Positions 1-8,503 of a stretch of 64,000 nt of DNA are shown here, one piece after another. Each line of letters opens with the position of its first letter. The first letter of the stretch is position 1. This DNA comes from JBKQVT01 sp963727245 (GTDB lineage: Bacteria; Planctomycetota; Planctomycetia; Pirellulales; Thermoguttaceae), in assembly GCA_963727245.1 (NCBI GenBank), contig CAVSFO010000018.1, positions 372,001-436,000 on the forward strand, read 5' to 3'. The position numbers and the translations under genes are program-made. Under the pieces are notes generated by a model. It was not told the origin of the DNA and searched no databases. It was given only the letters and a program-made list of their open reading frames with translations.

Positions 1-1370
1 CCGCCGAGCCGGCGAGCCTGCTGCTGGACGTTAGCGGGCTGGCCCATTTGTTCGGCGGCGAGGCCGCGCTGGCGGAGCAGGTGGTCGGCGATTTTGCCGC
101 CCGGGGGCTCTCCGTCCGCCTGGCCCTGGCCGACACGCTCGGCGCCGCCTGGGCAGTGGTGCATTATCATCAAGCCCATGAACTGCCCACCCAAGCCCAC
201 GGGGCACCCGCGCAGCGGGTCGCGTCCGGTGGGAACGGAAGCGGCCGGCCAACGTTATTCCCGGCCCTGACCCACCGGACGCAGCCGGTGGGCTTGGAGG
301 GAGATGAATTGCAAATTCCCTCGGCTGCCTGTTTCATCGTGCCGGCCGGCGGGGCGGCCGCCGCACTGGGGCCGCTGCCGATCGAAGCCCTGCGGCTGCC
401 GCCGGAGACCGTCGAGCTTCTGCATTCGTTGGGCATCTGGCAGATCGGCCCCTTGGCGGCGCTGCCGCGCGAGGGATCTGTCGGCGCGTTTTGGGCCGCG
501 GCTTGCCCAGCGATGGGACCAGGCCACCGGCAGGCTCTCCGAGCCGCTGCGGGCCTATGGCCCGCCGCCGCGGTTCCTGGCCGATTGGTCGCCCGAGTAC
601 CCGGCCGCCCGCCGCGAGATCATCGAGGCGGCCGTCGAGCGTTTGGTCGGCCGGGTGGCGGCGATGCTGGGCCGCTGCGGTCGGGGAGCGCTGCGGCTGC
701 AATGCCGGCTGTCGTTTTTCGGAGCGGCGCCGCTGGAGATTGCCGTCGGCCTGTTCGAGGCGACGGCGCGGCCGGAAAACCTGTTCCCCTTGCTCCAGTT
801 GCAATTGGAGCGGCTGCGGCTGCCCGGGCCGGTGCGGGCGATGTCACTGGAGGCCACGATCACGGGACCGTTGGAGTGCCGGCAGCAGGAACTGTTTCCC
901 GACGCCGCCCTGCGCTGGCAGCCGCGGCGGCTGGCCGGGCTGGTGGAGCGGCTCAGCAGCCGGCTGGGTCTGCGGGCCGTGGTGCAGGCGCGGCTGCTGC
1001 CGGAGGCCCAGCCGGAACTGGCCTGCCGCTTCGATCCGCTGGTGCAGGACGCCGGCCGCCGCCGCGCCGCAGGGCCGGCAGGACCGTGGCGGCGGAGTTG
1101 CCGCCGCGGCCGTTGCGGTTGTTGACGCGGCCGCGGGGGCTGGCGGTCATGTCGGTCGTGCCCGACGGCCCGCCGCTGCGATTGCAACTCGACGGCCGGC
1201 AGCAGCCGATCGCGCACTGCTGGGGGCCGGAGCGGATCGAGACCGGTTGGTGGCGCGGCTGCCCGGCCGGCCGCGATTATTACCGGGTCGAGACCGCCGC
1301 CGGCCGCCGCTTGTGGCTCTTTCGCCGCTTGCGCGACGGCCGCTGGTTCTTGCACGGGATGTTCGATTGA
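1..1370 (+). CDS. imuB: ImuB-like Y-family DNA polymerase homologue, 5' partial, two frame breaks
   Basis: Part of the ImuA-ImuB-DnaE2 mutasome; ImuB is a catalytically degenerate Y-family polymerase that links DnaE2 to the beta clamp. The reading begins upstream of the window with LLLDVSGLAHLFGG, a typical Y-polymerase palm segment, and ends in RDGRWFLHGMFD, a typical ImuB C-terminus. Codons run in frame 3 to about 475, frame 1 to about 1060, then frame 3 again. The first break is repaired by removing one G from the GGG near 476, giving LPREDLSARFG, so it looks like a sequence error. A palindromic repeat is inserted in frame at 191-297 and adds roughly 40 residues. dnaE2 follows 67 bases later on the same strand, which supports the identification. 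The imuA partner would lie upstream, out of view. Confidence 0.85.
   Translation, partial: AEPASLLLDVSGLAHLFGGEAALAEQVVGDFAARGLSVRLALADTLGAAWAVVHYHQAHELPTQAHGAPAQRVASGGNGSGRPTLFPALTHRTQPVGLEGDELQIPSAACFIVPAGGAAAALGPLPIEALRLPPETVELLHSLGIWQIGPLAALPREGSVGAFWAAACPAMGPGHRQALRAAAGLWPAAAVPGRLVARVPGRPPRDHRGGRRAFGRPGGGDAGPLRSGSAAAAMPAVVFRSGAAGDCRRPVRGDGAAGKPVPLAPVAIGAAAAARAGAGDVTGGHDHGTVGVPAAGTVSRRRPALAAAAAGRAGGAAQQPAGSAGRGAGAAAAGGPAGTGLPLRSAGAGRRPPPRRRAGRTVAAELPPRPLRLLTRPRGLAVMSVVPDGPPLRLQLDGRQQPIAHCWGPERIETGWWRGCPAGRDYYRVETAAGRRLWLFRRLRDGRWFLHGMFD
191..297. repeat. Palindromic repeat, family A, inside imuB
   Basis: The arms are GCCCACCGG...CCGGTGGG and CCCACCGGACGCAGCCGGTG, pointing at each other around a short centre. 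The left arm is the variant containing GGGGCACCCGCGCAGCGGG. No stop codon arises in the imuB frame. Other family A copies lie at 1844, 3954, 6781, 7797, 35241, 39823, 44389, 55180, 58298 and 63383. Confidence 0.85.
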
Positions 1371-1382
1371 ACGGGACTCGGT

Positions 1383-1433
1383 CCCCTCTCCCGACCAACC
1401 TTCGGTCGGTGCCCGGAGAGGGCAGGGTGAGGG
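1383..1433. repeat. Inverted repeat, family I (CCCTCTCC...GGAGAGGG)
   Basis: CCCTCTCC is answered by GGAGAGGGCAGGGTGAGGG in the short imuB-dnaE2 spacer. The same theme recurs at 19940-20063 and inside uvrA at 46630-46683. Confidence 0.6.
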
Positions 1434-1437
1434 CTTT

Positions 1438-4400
1438 GTGCGTTTCTCCTACGCCGAATTGCACGCGAAAACGAATTTCTCCTTCCTCGAAGGGGCTTCG
1501 CATCCCGACGAGCTGGTCGGCCGCGCCGCCGAACTGGGCTATGCGGCCCTGGCGATTACCGATCGCAACAGCCTGGCCGGAGTGGTGCGGGCCCATCAGG
1601 CCGCCAAGGAGGCGGGCTTGAAACTCCTCGTCGGCGCCGAGATCACCCCCGAGGACGCCCCGCCGGTGGTCCTGTGGGCAACCGACCGGGCCGCCTATGG
1701 ACGCCTGGCGCGATTGATCACGCGGGGCCGCCGCCGGGCCGAAAAAGGGCAATGCTCGCTGACGCTCGACAACGTCGCCGAACATGCCGCCGGACTGCTG
1801 GCGGGAGTGATTGCGGAATTCGCAATTCGGCAGGCGATTCCTTCCCAAGCCCACCGGCTGCGTCCGGTGGGAACGGAAGCGGCAGGCAACGTTTTTCCCG
1901 ATACCCGTTCCCACCGGCCGCAGCCGGTGGGCTTGGGAGGCGAGGAATTACGCTTGCGAAAGTATCGCGAACTGTTCGGCGACCGCTGTTATCTGCTGGC
2001 CGAGTTGCACCGCGGGCCGGACGACGAGTTGCAATTGGATCGCTTGCTGGAACTGTCGCGGCACAGCGGCCTGCCGCTGGCGGCGGCCGGCGACGTGCAT
2101 TATCACGTGCCCCAGCGGCAGGCGCTCGGCGACGTGCTGACGGCCATCCGCCACGGCTGCACGGTGGCGGCGGCCGGCAGGCGGCTGTTTGCCAATGCCC
2201 AGCGGCATCTGCAATCGCCGGCGGCCATGGCCGCGCTGTTTTCCCGCGCCCGGCGGCGCTGCGGCGGACGCTGGAGATTGCCGAGCGGTGCACGTTTTCG
2301 CTGGACGAGCTGCGTTACGAGTATCCCGAGGAGTTGGCGCCGCCGGGCCAGACGCCCGCCGAGCACCTGGCCCGGCTGGCCTGGGCGGGGGCGGCCCGGC
2401 GTTGGCCGGGGGGCATTCCGCCGCGCGTGCGGGGACTCGTGGAGCACGAGCTGCGGTTGATCGAAGAATTGCACTACGAGGCCTATTTCCTCACGGTTTG
2501 GGACCTGGTGCGTTTCGCCCGCCGCCGCGGCATCCTCTGCCAAGGCCGCGGCTCGGCGGCCAATTCCGCCGTCTGCTATTGCCTGGGCATCACCGCTGTC
2601 GATCCCGAGCGGATGGACGTGCTCTTCGAGCGCTTCGTCAGCCGCGAGCGGAACGAGGCCCCCGACATCGACGTCGATTTCGAGCACGAGCGCCGCGAAG
2701 AGGTGCTGCAATATCTCTATCGCAAGTACGGCCGCAGCCGCGCCGGCATGACCGCCGAGGTCATCACCTATCGCCGCCGCTCGGCGATCCGCGACGTGGG
2801 CAAGGCCCTGGGGCTGCCGCTGGAAGAGGGGCCAGGGGACGATGAAGGGGGCCAGGGGCCAGGGACCAGGGGCCAGGGGGAAAGGCGGAAGGGGGAAGGG
2901 AGAAGGCGGGAGGAGCCCCCTCCCTGGTCCCTGGCCCCTGACCCCTGGTCCCTAGTTGAGCAATTGATCGGCTTTCCCCGCCACCTCTCGCAACACACCG
3001 GCGGCATGGTCGTCACCCGGGGACCGTTGTGCGAGCTGGTGCCCATCGAAAACGCGGCCATGCCCCAGCGCACCGTCATCCAGTGGAACAAAGACGACCT
3101 GGACGCGCTGGGCATCCTCAAGGTCGATTGCCTGGCGCTGGGCATGTTGACGGCCATCCACAAGTGCTTCGACCTGGTGCGGAAACATTCGGGCCGGCGG
3201 CTCACCTTGGCCGGCATTCCCGCCGACGACGAGGGGGTTTACGCCATGATCCGCCGGGCCGACACGATGGGCGTGTTTCAGATCGAGAGCCGGCGCAGAT
3301 GAGCATGTTGCCGCGGCTGCGGCCGCAGTGCTTCTACGACCTGGTCATCGAGGTGGCCATCGTGCGTCCGGGGCCGATCCAGGGGAACATGGTCCATCCC
3401 TACCTCCGCCGCCGCAACGGCGAAGAAGCGGTCACGTATCCCAACGAGGTGGTCCGCCGGGTGCTGGAGAAGACCCTGGGCGTGCCGCTGTTCCAGGAGC
3501 AGGCGATGCGGCTGGCGGTCGAGGCGGCCGGCTTCACCCCCGGCGAGGCCGATCAGCTCCGCCGCGCCATGGGGGCATGGCGGCGGCCCGGCCTGATCGA
3601 CCAGTTCCGCAAGAAACTGGTCGCCGGCATGTTGGCCAAGGGTTTTACGCCGCCGTACGCCGAGGCGGTCTTCACCCAGATTCGCGGCTTCGGCGACTAC
3701 GGCTTTCCCGAATCGCACGCCGCCAGTTTCGCCCTGCTGGTCTACGTGGCGGCCTGGTTGAAGCATCATTATCCGGCGGCCCTGACGGCCGCCCTGCTGA
3801 ACAGCCAGCCGATGGGGTTTTATGCCCCGGCGCAGTTGGTCCGCAACGCCTGCGAACACGGGGTGGAAGTGCTGCCGGTCGATGTGAACCACAGCGATTG
3901 GGACTGCACGATCGAGAAGGCGGAAGGCGGAGGGGGGACGGCGGAAATCACTCCCCACGCCCACCGGCTGCGTCCGGTGGGAACGGAAGCGGCCGGCGAC
4001 GTTATTCCCGGCGCCCGTTCCCACCGGACGCAGCCGGTGGGCTTGGGGGACCTTCCCTGTCCGTCCTCTTCCTTCCCCCTTCCGCCCTCCCCCTTCCGCC
4101 TTGGCTTTCGTATGCTCAGCGGCCTGGCCCGCACACACGCCCAGCGGATCGTGGAGGCCCGCGGCGGGAGGCCGTTTCGCTCGCTGGACGAATTCGCCCG
4201 GCGGACCGGGCTGAGCCGGGCCGTGCTGGTGCGGCTGGCCAAGGCCGGGGCCTTTGGCTCCTTGGGGCTGGACCGTCGCGGGGCCTTATGGCACGCCCTG
4301 GCCGAAGATCAGCGAAACCTGCCGCTCTTTGACCGCACGGACTCTACACCCTCCCCTTCCCCCTTCCGCCCTCCGCCTTCCCCCTTATCTTCCATGTCGC

Positions 4401-4816
4401 CGGCCGAGGAAGTGCTGGCCGATTATCGGGCGGCCGGCCTGTCGTTGCGCGGCCATCCGATGGAGTTTTTGCGTGCCGGCCTGGATGCCATGCAGGTGAC
4501 GCCGGCGGCCGGCTTGCGGACCTGGCCCGACGGCCGGCCCGTCCAAGTGGCAGGCATTGTCCTGGTGCGGCAACGCCCCTCGACCGCCAAGGGCATTACC
4601 TTTGTCACCTTGGAGGACGAGACGGGCACGGCCAACCTGATCGTGCGGCCGGCCGTCTGGCAGCGCTATCGCAGGGCGGCCGCGGGGGCTACCCTGCTGC
4701 TGGCCGGCGGCCCGTTGCAACGCCAAGGGGAGATCATCCACGTGCTGGTCGAGCGGCTGGAAGACCTCTCCGCCCGATTGCAGGCGTTGGGGCCGCAATC
4801 GCGGGATTTTTGTTGA
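1438..4816 (+). CDS. dnaE2: Error-prone DNA polymerase III alpha subunit DnaE2, with two frame breaks and repeat insertions
   Basis: Catalytic subunit of the ImuB/DnaE2 translesion complex that acts after DNA damage. The chosen GTG start gives MRFSYAELHAKTNFSFLEG, the usual PHP-domain beginning. The palm motif APDIDVDFEHERR is intact, as are GRGSAANSAVCYCLGI and GFGDYGFPESHAASFA. The C-terminal OB-fold segment GITFVTLEDETGTANLIV is also present. Frame moves from 1 to 3 near 2255 (restored by adding one C to a CCC run) and from 3 to 2 near 3293 (restored by one G, giving QIESRAQMSMLPRL). These look like sequence errors. Four extra segments at 1844-1938, 2829-2955, 3915-4102 and 4349-4391 coincide with repeat DNA and are absent from normal DnaE2. 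It follows imuB directly. Confidence 0.9.
1844..1938. repeat. Palindromic repeat, family A, inside dnaE2
   Basis: CCCAAGCCCACCGGCTGCG faces CGCAGCCGGTGGGCTTGGG. It is read in the same frame as the family A copy at 3954, giving the shared peptide AHRLRPVGTEAAG in both. It sits after the PHP domain. Confidence 0.9.
2829..2955. repeat. Low-complexity inverted repeat (CCAGGGGCCAGG / CCTGGCCCCTGG) inside dnaE2
   Basis: Purine-rich GGGGCCAGGGACCAGGGG units are followed by pyrimidine-rich CCCTGGTCCCTGGCCCC units, with a GGCGGAAGGGGGAAGG stretch between. It is in frame and encodes a Gly/Arg/Pro-rich loop just before VEQLIGFPRHLSQHTGG. Related units lie at 30139 and 60899. Confidence 0.8.
3915..4102. 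repeat. Nested composite repeat inside dnaE2: family A within a GGAAGGCGGAAGG/CCTTCCGCC inverted pair
   Basis: The outer arms are GAAGGCGGAAGGCGGAGG (from 3915) and CCCTCCCCCTTCCGCCTT (to 4102). A complete family A palindrome at 3954-4047 lies between them. The whole block remains open in the dnaE2 frame. Confidence 0.8.
4349..4391. repeat. Single-arm CCTTCCGCC-type repeat inside dnaE2
   Basis: CCTTCCCCCTTCCGCCCTCC is a pyrimidine-rich single arm of the outer repeat seen at 3915-4102. It encodes a Ser/Pro-rich linker just before SMSPAEEVLADYRA. Confidence 0.6.
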
Positions 4817-4821
4817 CGCCT

Positions 4822-4865
4822 GGGGACTGTCCCAATTTTCGTTCGACGAAAATGGGACTGTCCCC
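4822..4865. repeat. Palindromic repeat, family B
   Basis: GGGGACTGTCCCAATTTTCG pairs with CGAAAATGGGACTGTCCCC around a TTCGA centre. It starts five bases after the dnaE2 stop and could act as a transcript-end hairpin. Near-identical copies are at 16781, 21106, 28328, 38362, 38423 and 59268. Confidence 0.9.
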
Positions 4866-4900
4866 CTTGCGCCGCCCCCCCGCCCAGGCCGCCAGTCCAC

Positions 4901-4929
4901 TTGACACAGCCACCCCCGCCCGTTAAGAA
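4901..4929 (+). promoter_or_regulatory. Candidate sigma70 promoter for the acidic protein and punA
   Basis: A perfect -35 TTGACA (4901-4906) is followed after 17 bases by TAAGAA (4924-4929), a weak -10. It lies 66 bases upstream of the ATG at 4996. The -35 is the stronger part of the evidence. Confidence 0.4.
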
Positions 4930-4995
4930 TTTGTACCGTGGCTGTCCGACAACATCAAACTCCGCCACTGTTTCATCCCTGATTGAGGTGCTGCT

Positions 4996-5283
4996 ATGAC
5001 ATGGGCCATTCCCTGGATCGGCTTACCGCCTGGCGCGTCGGATCCGGCATCGACTGAGGAGCCCTTCGGCACAACGGCCGCCACGGCCGTCGCCGAGACG
5101 GAAAACGAAGAAGGCGAAGACTTCGACGACTTCGAAGACGACGATTTCGACGACGACTTCGACGACGATTTCGAAGAGGACTTCGACGACGACTTCGGCG
5201 ATCTGGACGACGACTTCGACGATGACGACGAGGCGGAGGGAGAGGAGAAGAAAGACGAGCCCGGCGAAGAGGCCGAAGAGTAG
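4996..5283 (+). CDS. Small acidic Asp/Phe-rich repeat protein
   Basis: A 95-residue protein whose centre is a run of DDFDDDF-type repeats (about residues 42-78), with a Glu/Lys-rich tail. It has no signal peptide or membrane segment. The start has GAGGTG upstream, and the stop lies three bases before the punA start, so the two are probably co-transcribed. The composition suggests a disordered, strongly acidic protein that could bind cations or basic partners. I do not recognise a characterised family and assign no function. The regular D/F periodicity and its position argue against a chance reading frame. Confidence 0.65.
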   Translation: MTWAIPWIGLPPGASDPASTEEPFGTTAATAVAETENEEGEDFDDFEDDDFDDDFDDDFEEDFDDDFGDLDDDFDDDDEAEGEEKKDEPGEEAEE

Positions 5284-5286
5284 CCC

Positions 5287-6122
5287 ATGCACCAACTCGC
5301 TCTACACGTCACGCAGGCCGCCGCGGAAATCGGCCGCCGTTGGGCCGGCCGGCCGCGGGTGGGCATCATCCTGGGCACCGGGCTGGGCAGCCTGGCCGCC
5401 GAGATCGCCGCCGAAGCGGCCATCGACTATGCCTCCATTCCCCACTTCCCCCGCGCCACGGCCATCGGCCATGCCGGGCAATTGGTCTGCGGCAAGCTGA
5501 TGGGCATTCCCGTGGTGGCCATGGAGGGCCGCTTCCACGTCTACGAAGGCTACAGCTTCCAGCAAGTCACCTTCCCGGTCCGCGTCATGAAGGCCCTGGG
5601 GGCGGAATTGCTCATCGTCTCCAATGCCTGCGGCGGCATGAATCCGCACCACAAGGCCGGCGACATCGTGGTCATCGAGGACCACATCAACCTCATGAAC
5701 GGCAACCCGCTGGTGGGCGAAAACGACGACGCCCTCGGCCCCCGCTTTCCCGACATGTGCGCCCCTACGATCGGGTGCTGATCGAGCGGGCGTTGGAGAT
5801 CGCCCGGCGGGAGAACTTCGTCGCCCACAAGGGCGTCTACGTGGCCGTCACCGGCCCGAACCTGGAAACCCGGGCGGAATACCGCTTCCTCCGCGCCATC
5901 GGCGCCGACGTGGTCGGCATGTCCACGGTGCCGGAGGTGATTGTGGCGGTACACGCGGGCATGCAGGTGTTGGGGCTGTCGATCGTCACCGACTTATGTC
6001 TGCCCGACGCCCTGCGGCCGGCCAAGATTGAAGACATTCTCGCCACGGCCGCCGCCGCCGAGCCGAAGCTGCGGAAGATCGTGCTGGGCATCCTCGCCCA
6101 CGAGGCCGGCAAGGCGCCCTGA
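5287..6122 (+). CDS. punA: Purine nucleoside phosphorylase (trimeric PNP family), one frame break
   Basis: Phosphorolysis of purine (deoxy)nucleosides to base and pentose-1-phosphate in cytosolic purine salvage. The N-terminus carries the phosphate-binding ILGTGLGSLA, then IPHFPRATAIGHAG, GRFHVYEGYS, and VSNACGGMN of the purine-binding region. The C-terminal half has GVYVAVTGPNLETRAEYR and ADVVGMSTVPEV. The reading frame breaks near 5757: the text has four C residues where five are needed to give DMCAPYDRVLIERA. A single-base homopolymer error is the simplest explanation. Combined length of about 278 residues is normal for the family. It follows the acidic protein by three bases. Confidence 0.88.
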
Positions 6123-6192
6123 CCAGTGCGAGCCGGTCGCGCGAACTGGCGGCGCAGGCCACCGGATGATTGGCGCGGCCGGCGGAATTCGC

Positions 6193-6240
6193 CAGCGCGA
6201 GCCGGTGGCGTCAGCCACCGGATATGCCGGCAGTGCCGCC
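6193..6240. repeat. Palindromic repeat, family H
   Basis: GAGCCGGTGGCGTCAGCCAC with a following CGGATATGCCGGCAGTGCCG. The CCGGTGGC/GCCACCGG arms form a hairpin. An almost identical copy is at 6735-6781 and an inverted, degenerate one at 8338-8390. Confidence 0.75.
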
Positions 6241-6286
6241 CAAAGTCAGCCGGGCTGGCTCGTGAAACAGTTTTTCCGTTGGCCCG

Positions 6287-6610
6287 TTAGTGACCTGGGA
6301 CAGGCAGGCCGGCTGGCATGCCAGGAAACGCGGCAACGCCCATCGCCCCAGCCACCACGCCTGCCACAATGCCCAGGACGATGCAGGCTGTCCAGGCCAA
6401 CATCACATTCTTGATGCCCCACTCCGTGGCATTCATCCAGCCGTAGATGAAGGCGATGAGGGCTCCGATGCCGCAGAAGAAGGCCAGGATAATGCAGGCG
6501 ATCCCCAGGCCCGTTTTTCCCCGCTGGAACATCTGGATCAAGACCAGAATGAAGCAAACGAGCGAGCCGAGCGAAAGGAGCAAGCTAACGACGTGCAGCA
6601 ACATGCCCAT
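6287..6610 (-). CDS. Small multi-pass membrane protein of unknown function
   Basis: About 108 residues starting at MGMLLHVVSLLLSLGSL; this ATG was chosen because GGGAAAGGG lies just upstream. There are three hydrophobic segments: residues about 2-22, 35-55 and 72-98. Loops carry QMFQRGKTG and MNATEWGIKN. The short-loop pattern is common in uncharacterised planctomycete membrane proteins. It stands alone between family H repeats. No enzyme motif is visible, so no function is proposed. Confidence 0.6.
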   Translation of the reverse strand: MGMLLHVVSLLLSLGSLVCFILVLIQMFQRGKTGLGIACIILAFFCGIGALIAFIYGWMNATEWGIKNVMLAWTACIVLGIVAGVVAGAMGVAAFPGMPAGLPVPGH

Positions 6611-6734
6611 GCCAAAGACCCTTTCCCGAGAAGAAGAGATTTCAGGGCCTGCCGCCACGCACGGCAGGAGGAGTTCTGAGTAATATAATAGGTCCAGTCA
6701 AAATTTTCTAGAGGGGCTTTCGAAGGGGAAGTCG

Positions 6735-6890
6735 CAAGCGAGCCGGTGGCGTTAGCCACCGGATATGCCGGCAGTGCCGCCCCAAGGCCCATGGGGCACC
6801 CGCGCAGCGGGTCGCGCCCGGTGGGAACGGGGCGCCGGAGCATAACGCCGTCCCAGACGCCGTTCCCACCGGACGCAGCCGGTGGGCTTC
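6735..6890. repeat. Family H repeat abutting a family A repeat
   Basis: Family H copy at 6735-6781, then a full family A palindrome at 6781-6890 with the GGGGCACCCGCGCAGCGGG variant arm. Together they occupy most of the gene-free stretch 6611-7056. Nothing else was recognised there. Confidence 0.8.
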
Positions 6891-7056
6891 GCTGGGCATG
6901 GAGGAGTTCGAGGCAACGAACTCTCGGCAAGTTCGACCGAACCCGGGGGGCTTGACTTCTCCGCGACGCCAAATCAGACTCATGCCTGTCCCAGGCGTCG
7001 TGGGATGGACCTTGAGCGGCGGCGTTCCCCCTAACCCTACTCGGAGGCGGCGACCT

Positions 7057-7451
7057 ATGAACTTCCGCAAGACATACCTTTCGATTCTTTCGGCGACCTT
7101 TGCCCTGGGCGTCATTCTTTTCCCCGTCATGGCCCTGGCCGAAGCACGGCCCGGCGGGCCCGACGGGCGCTCGCGGCGCCTTGTGCCGGGTGCGGTTGCC
7201 TCGCCGCCCTGCTTTTCCTGCTCGCCGTGGCCGCCCTCCACATTGTCATCCTGGTTTGGGTGGCACGCGACGCGAAGGCACGAGGGATGGACAGTCCCGT
7301 CCTGTGGCTGATCGTGGTCATCCTGACGGGCCTGATTGGACTGATCGTGTACCTCTTTGCCAGGCCGCAAGGCAACCTGGTGCCCTGCACGCACTGCCAA
7401 AAGAAACGCCTTCAGGCAAGCGCCAAATGTCCGCACTGCGGAAATGCTTGA
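7057..7451 (+). CDS. Exported or membrane protein with C-terminal zinc-ribbon-like Cys pairs, probable frame break
   Basis: The start ATG follows TCGGAGGCGG. The N-terminus MNFRKTYLSILSATFALGV is a signal sequence ending near VMALAEA. The frame then appears to break between about 7150 and 7185. In frame 3 the protein continues with CAGCGCLAALLFLLAVAALH, a second membrane segment LWLIVVILTGLIGLIVYLFA, and a tail with CTHCQKKRLQASAKCPHCGN. The paired CxxC motifs suggest a zinc ribbon. The membrane region resembles the PLDc_N/phospholipase-associated type seen next to such ribbons. The last 25 bases overlap yidD. The exact joining point is uncertain. Confidence 0.5.
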
Positions 7452-7765
7452 CGAAGCCACACTTCTGGCTTGCACTGGTGCTGGTTCTGGCCGCCGCCGT
7501 CACGCTGGATAGTTTGCGCGCCCCGTCGCGGCAGACCAGCGCACGCGTCTACATCGCGCTGGTGCGTGGATACCAACGCTTCGTCGGTCCGCATCTGCGG
7601 GGATACGTCTGCTGTCGATACCACCCGAGCTGTTCCGAGTACTCGATCGAGGCGGTCCAGCGCCACGGCATCGCCCGGGGCTTGGAGTTGACCGTTTGCC
7701 GGATCTGCCGCTGCACCGGGAGCGTGCCGGCCGGCACCAGGGATCCGGTTCCCTTGACACCGTGA
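7427..7765 (+). CDS. yidD: Membrane protein insertion efficiency factor YidD
   Basis: A small protein that helps YidC/Sec insert inner-membrane proteins. The YidD signature is present: YIALVRGYQRFVGPHLRG, then CRYHPSCSEYSIEAVQRHGI, then RGLELTVCRICRC and a closing DPVP. The N-terminus carries an extra hydrophobic stretch (FWLALVLVLAAAVTL), so it may be membrane-anchored. Its ATG overlaps the end of the preceding gene by 25 bases. In most bacteria yidD sits between rnpA and yidC; neither is here, so this copy is outside the usual rpmH cluster. Confidence 0.85.
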   Translation: MSALRKCLTKPHFWLALVLVLAAAVTLDSLRAPSRQTSARVYIALVRGYQRFVGPHLRGYVCCRYHPSCSEYSIEAVQRHGIARGLELTVCRICRCTGSVPAGTRDPVPLTP

Positions 7766-7796
7766 TGACGAAGCCACCGGCTGCGTCGGCGACCAC

Positions 7797-7904
7797 CCCA
7801 AGCCCACCGGCTGCGTCCGGTGGGAAAGGGGCCGGGAAGACGTTATACTCCGCTGCCTTTCCCACCGGACGCGACCCGCTGCGCGGGTGCCCGGTGGGCT
7901 TGGG
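7797..7904. repeat. Palindromic repeat, family A
   Basis: The left arm AAGCCCACCGGCTGCGTCCG is plain. The right arm is the long variant with GCGACCCGCTGCGCGGGTGC. It lies between yidD and the minus-strand lipoprotein gene. Confidence 0.85.
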
Positions 7905-7942
7905 TCGGCGTGGATGGCCGCAGAGGGGTGCAGTCCTCTGGC

Positions 7943-8191
7943 TCAAGGAGTGGGCGGAGGCTCGACGTGCTGGAAAGACCCGGGGAGTGTCGACGTGGGC
8001 GTGCCGGCGGCCGAGATCGTGACCGCGCCGGGGTGACCCTCCAGGGCCGAGACGCGATTTTCCAACGCGTCCAGCCGGTCCTTCGTGTCGGGCGCCTCGT
8101 GATTGAGCATGCTCAGACTCAGGCAGCCGGCGTTGGGTCCGGCCAATAGGCATAGCGTCGCCAGCACGGCGAGTGGACGGAAGAATCGCAC
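7943..8191 (-). CDS. Small putative lipoprotein with coiled-coil-like segment
   Basis: The GTG start at 8191 is chosen because TCTGGAG lies ten bases upstream and a signal sequence follows directly (VRFFRPLAVLATLCLLAG). NAGC would be the lipidation site; Asn at -3 makes it a weak lipobox. The mature part contains LDALENRVSALEG, a short heptad-like helix, and a Pro/Thr-rich tail. Total length is about 82 residues. It is divergent from ileS, with family H repeat DNA in between. Function unknown. Confidence 0.5.
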   Translation of the reverse strand: MRFFRPLAVLATLCLLAGPNAGCLSLSMLNHEAPDTKDRLDALENRVSALEGHPGAVTISAAGTPTSTLPGSFQHVEPPPTP

Positions 8192-8337
8192 GAGTGTGTC
8201 TCCAGAAGAGGCGTAAAGGAAGAGACGCGGGGTGTACCACGGCCCCCGCCGCCATGTCAAGGTCAAGTTACTTTTGGAACCCCCCTGAGGATCGGGGTAG
8301 GGATTTTGGTGTGTCGCCCGATTCGGTCGTAACTGTA

Positions 8338-8390
8338 AGCAGTGCCGGCTTATCGGGTGGCTGACGCCACCGGCTCATGCCACCGGCTCG
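8338..8390. repeat. Degenerate family H repeat, inverted
   Basis: GCAGTGCCGGCTTATCGGG followed by GGTGGCTGACGCCACC matches the reverse complement of the copies at 6193 and 6735. It occupies the 8192-8503 intergenic stretch together with the candidate ileS promoter. Confidence 0.65.
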
Positions 8391-8429
8391 TTCCACGGGC
8401 CCGTACCACCCGCTCGTCGCACGCTGCCG

Positions 8430-8458
8430 TTGATAAAACCGGGCCCCCGTGTTCTATT
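8430..8458 (+). promoter_or_regulatory. Candidate sigma70 promoter for ileS
   Basis: TTGATA (8430-8435), a 17-base spacer, then TCTATT (8453-8458), 45 bases upstream of the ileS ATG. Both hexamers are imperfect. No T-box-like leader was recognised. Confidence 0.4.
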
Positions 8459-8503
8459 GGTGGTTTCCGTCTATTGCCCTGGGCCCCCGCGCAACCGTCC
8501 GCC

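Noticed and set aside
6611..7056. A coding gene within the repeats upstream of the membrane protein
   Set aside because: Open frames there consist of translated family A and H repeats without codon bias or motifs.
8192..8503. A T-box leader before ileS
   Set aside because: No T-box core or terminator/antiterminator pair is seen, and this regulation is rare outside Firmicutes-type bacteria.
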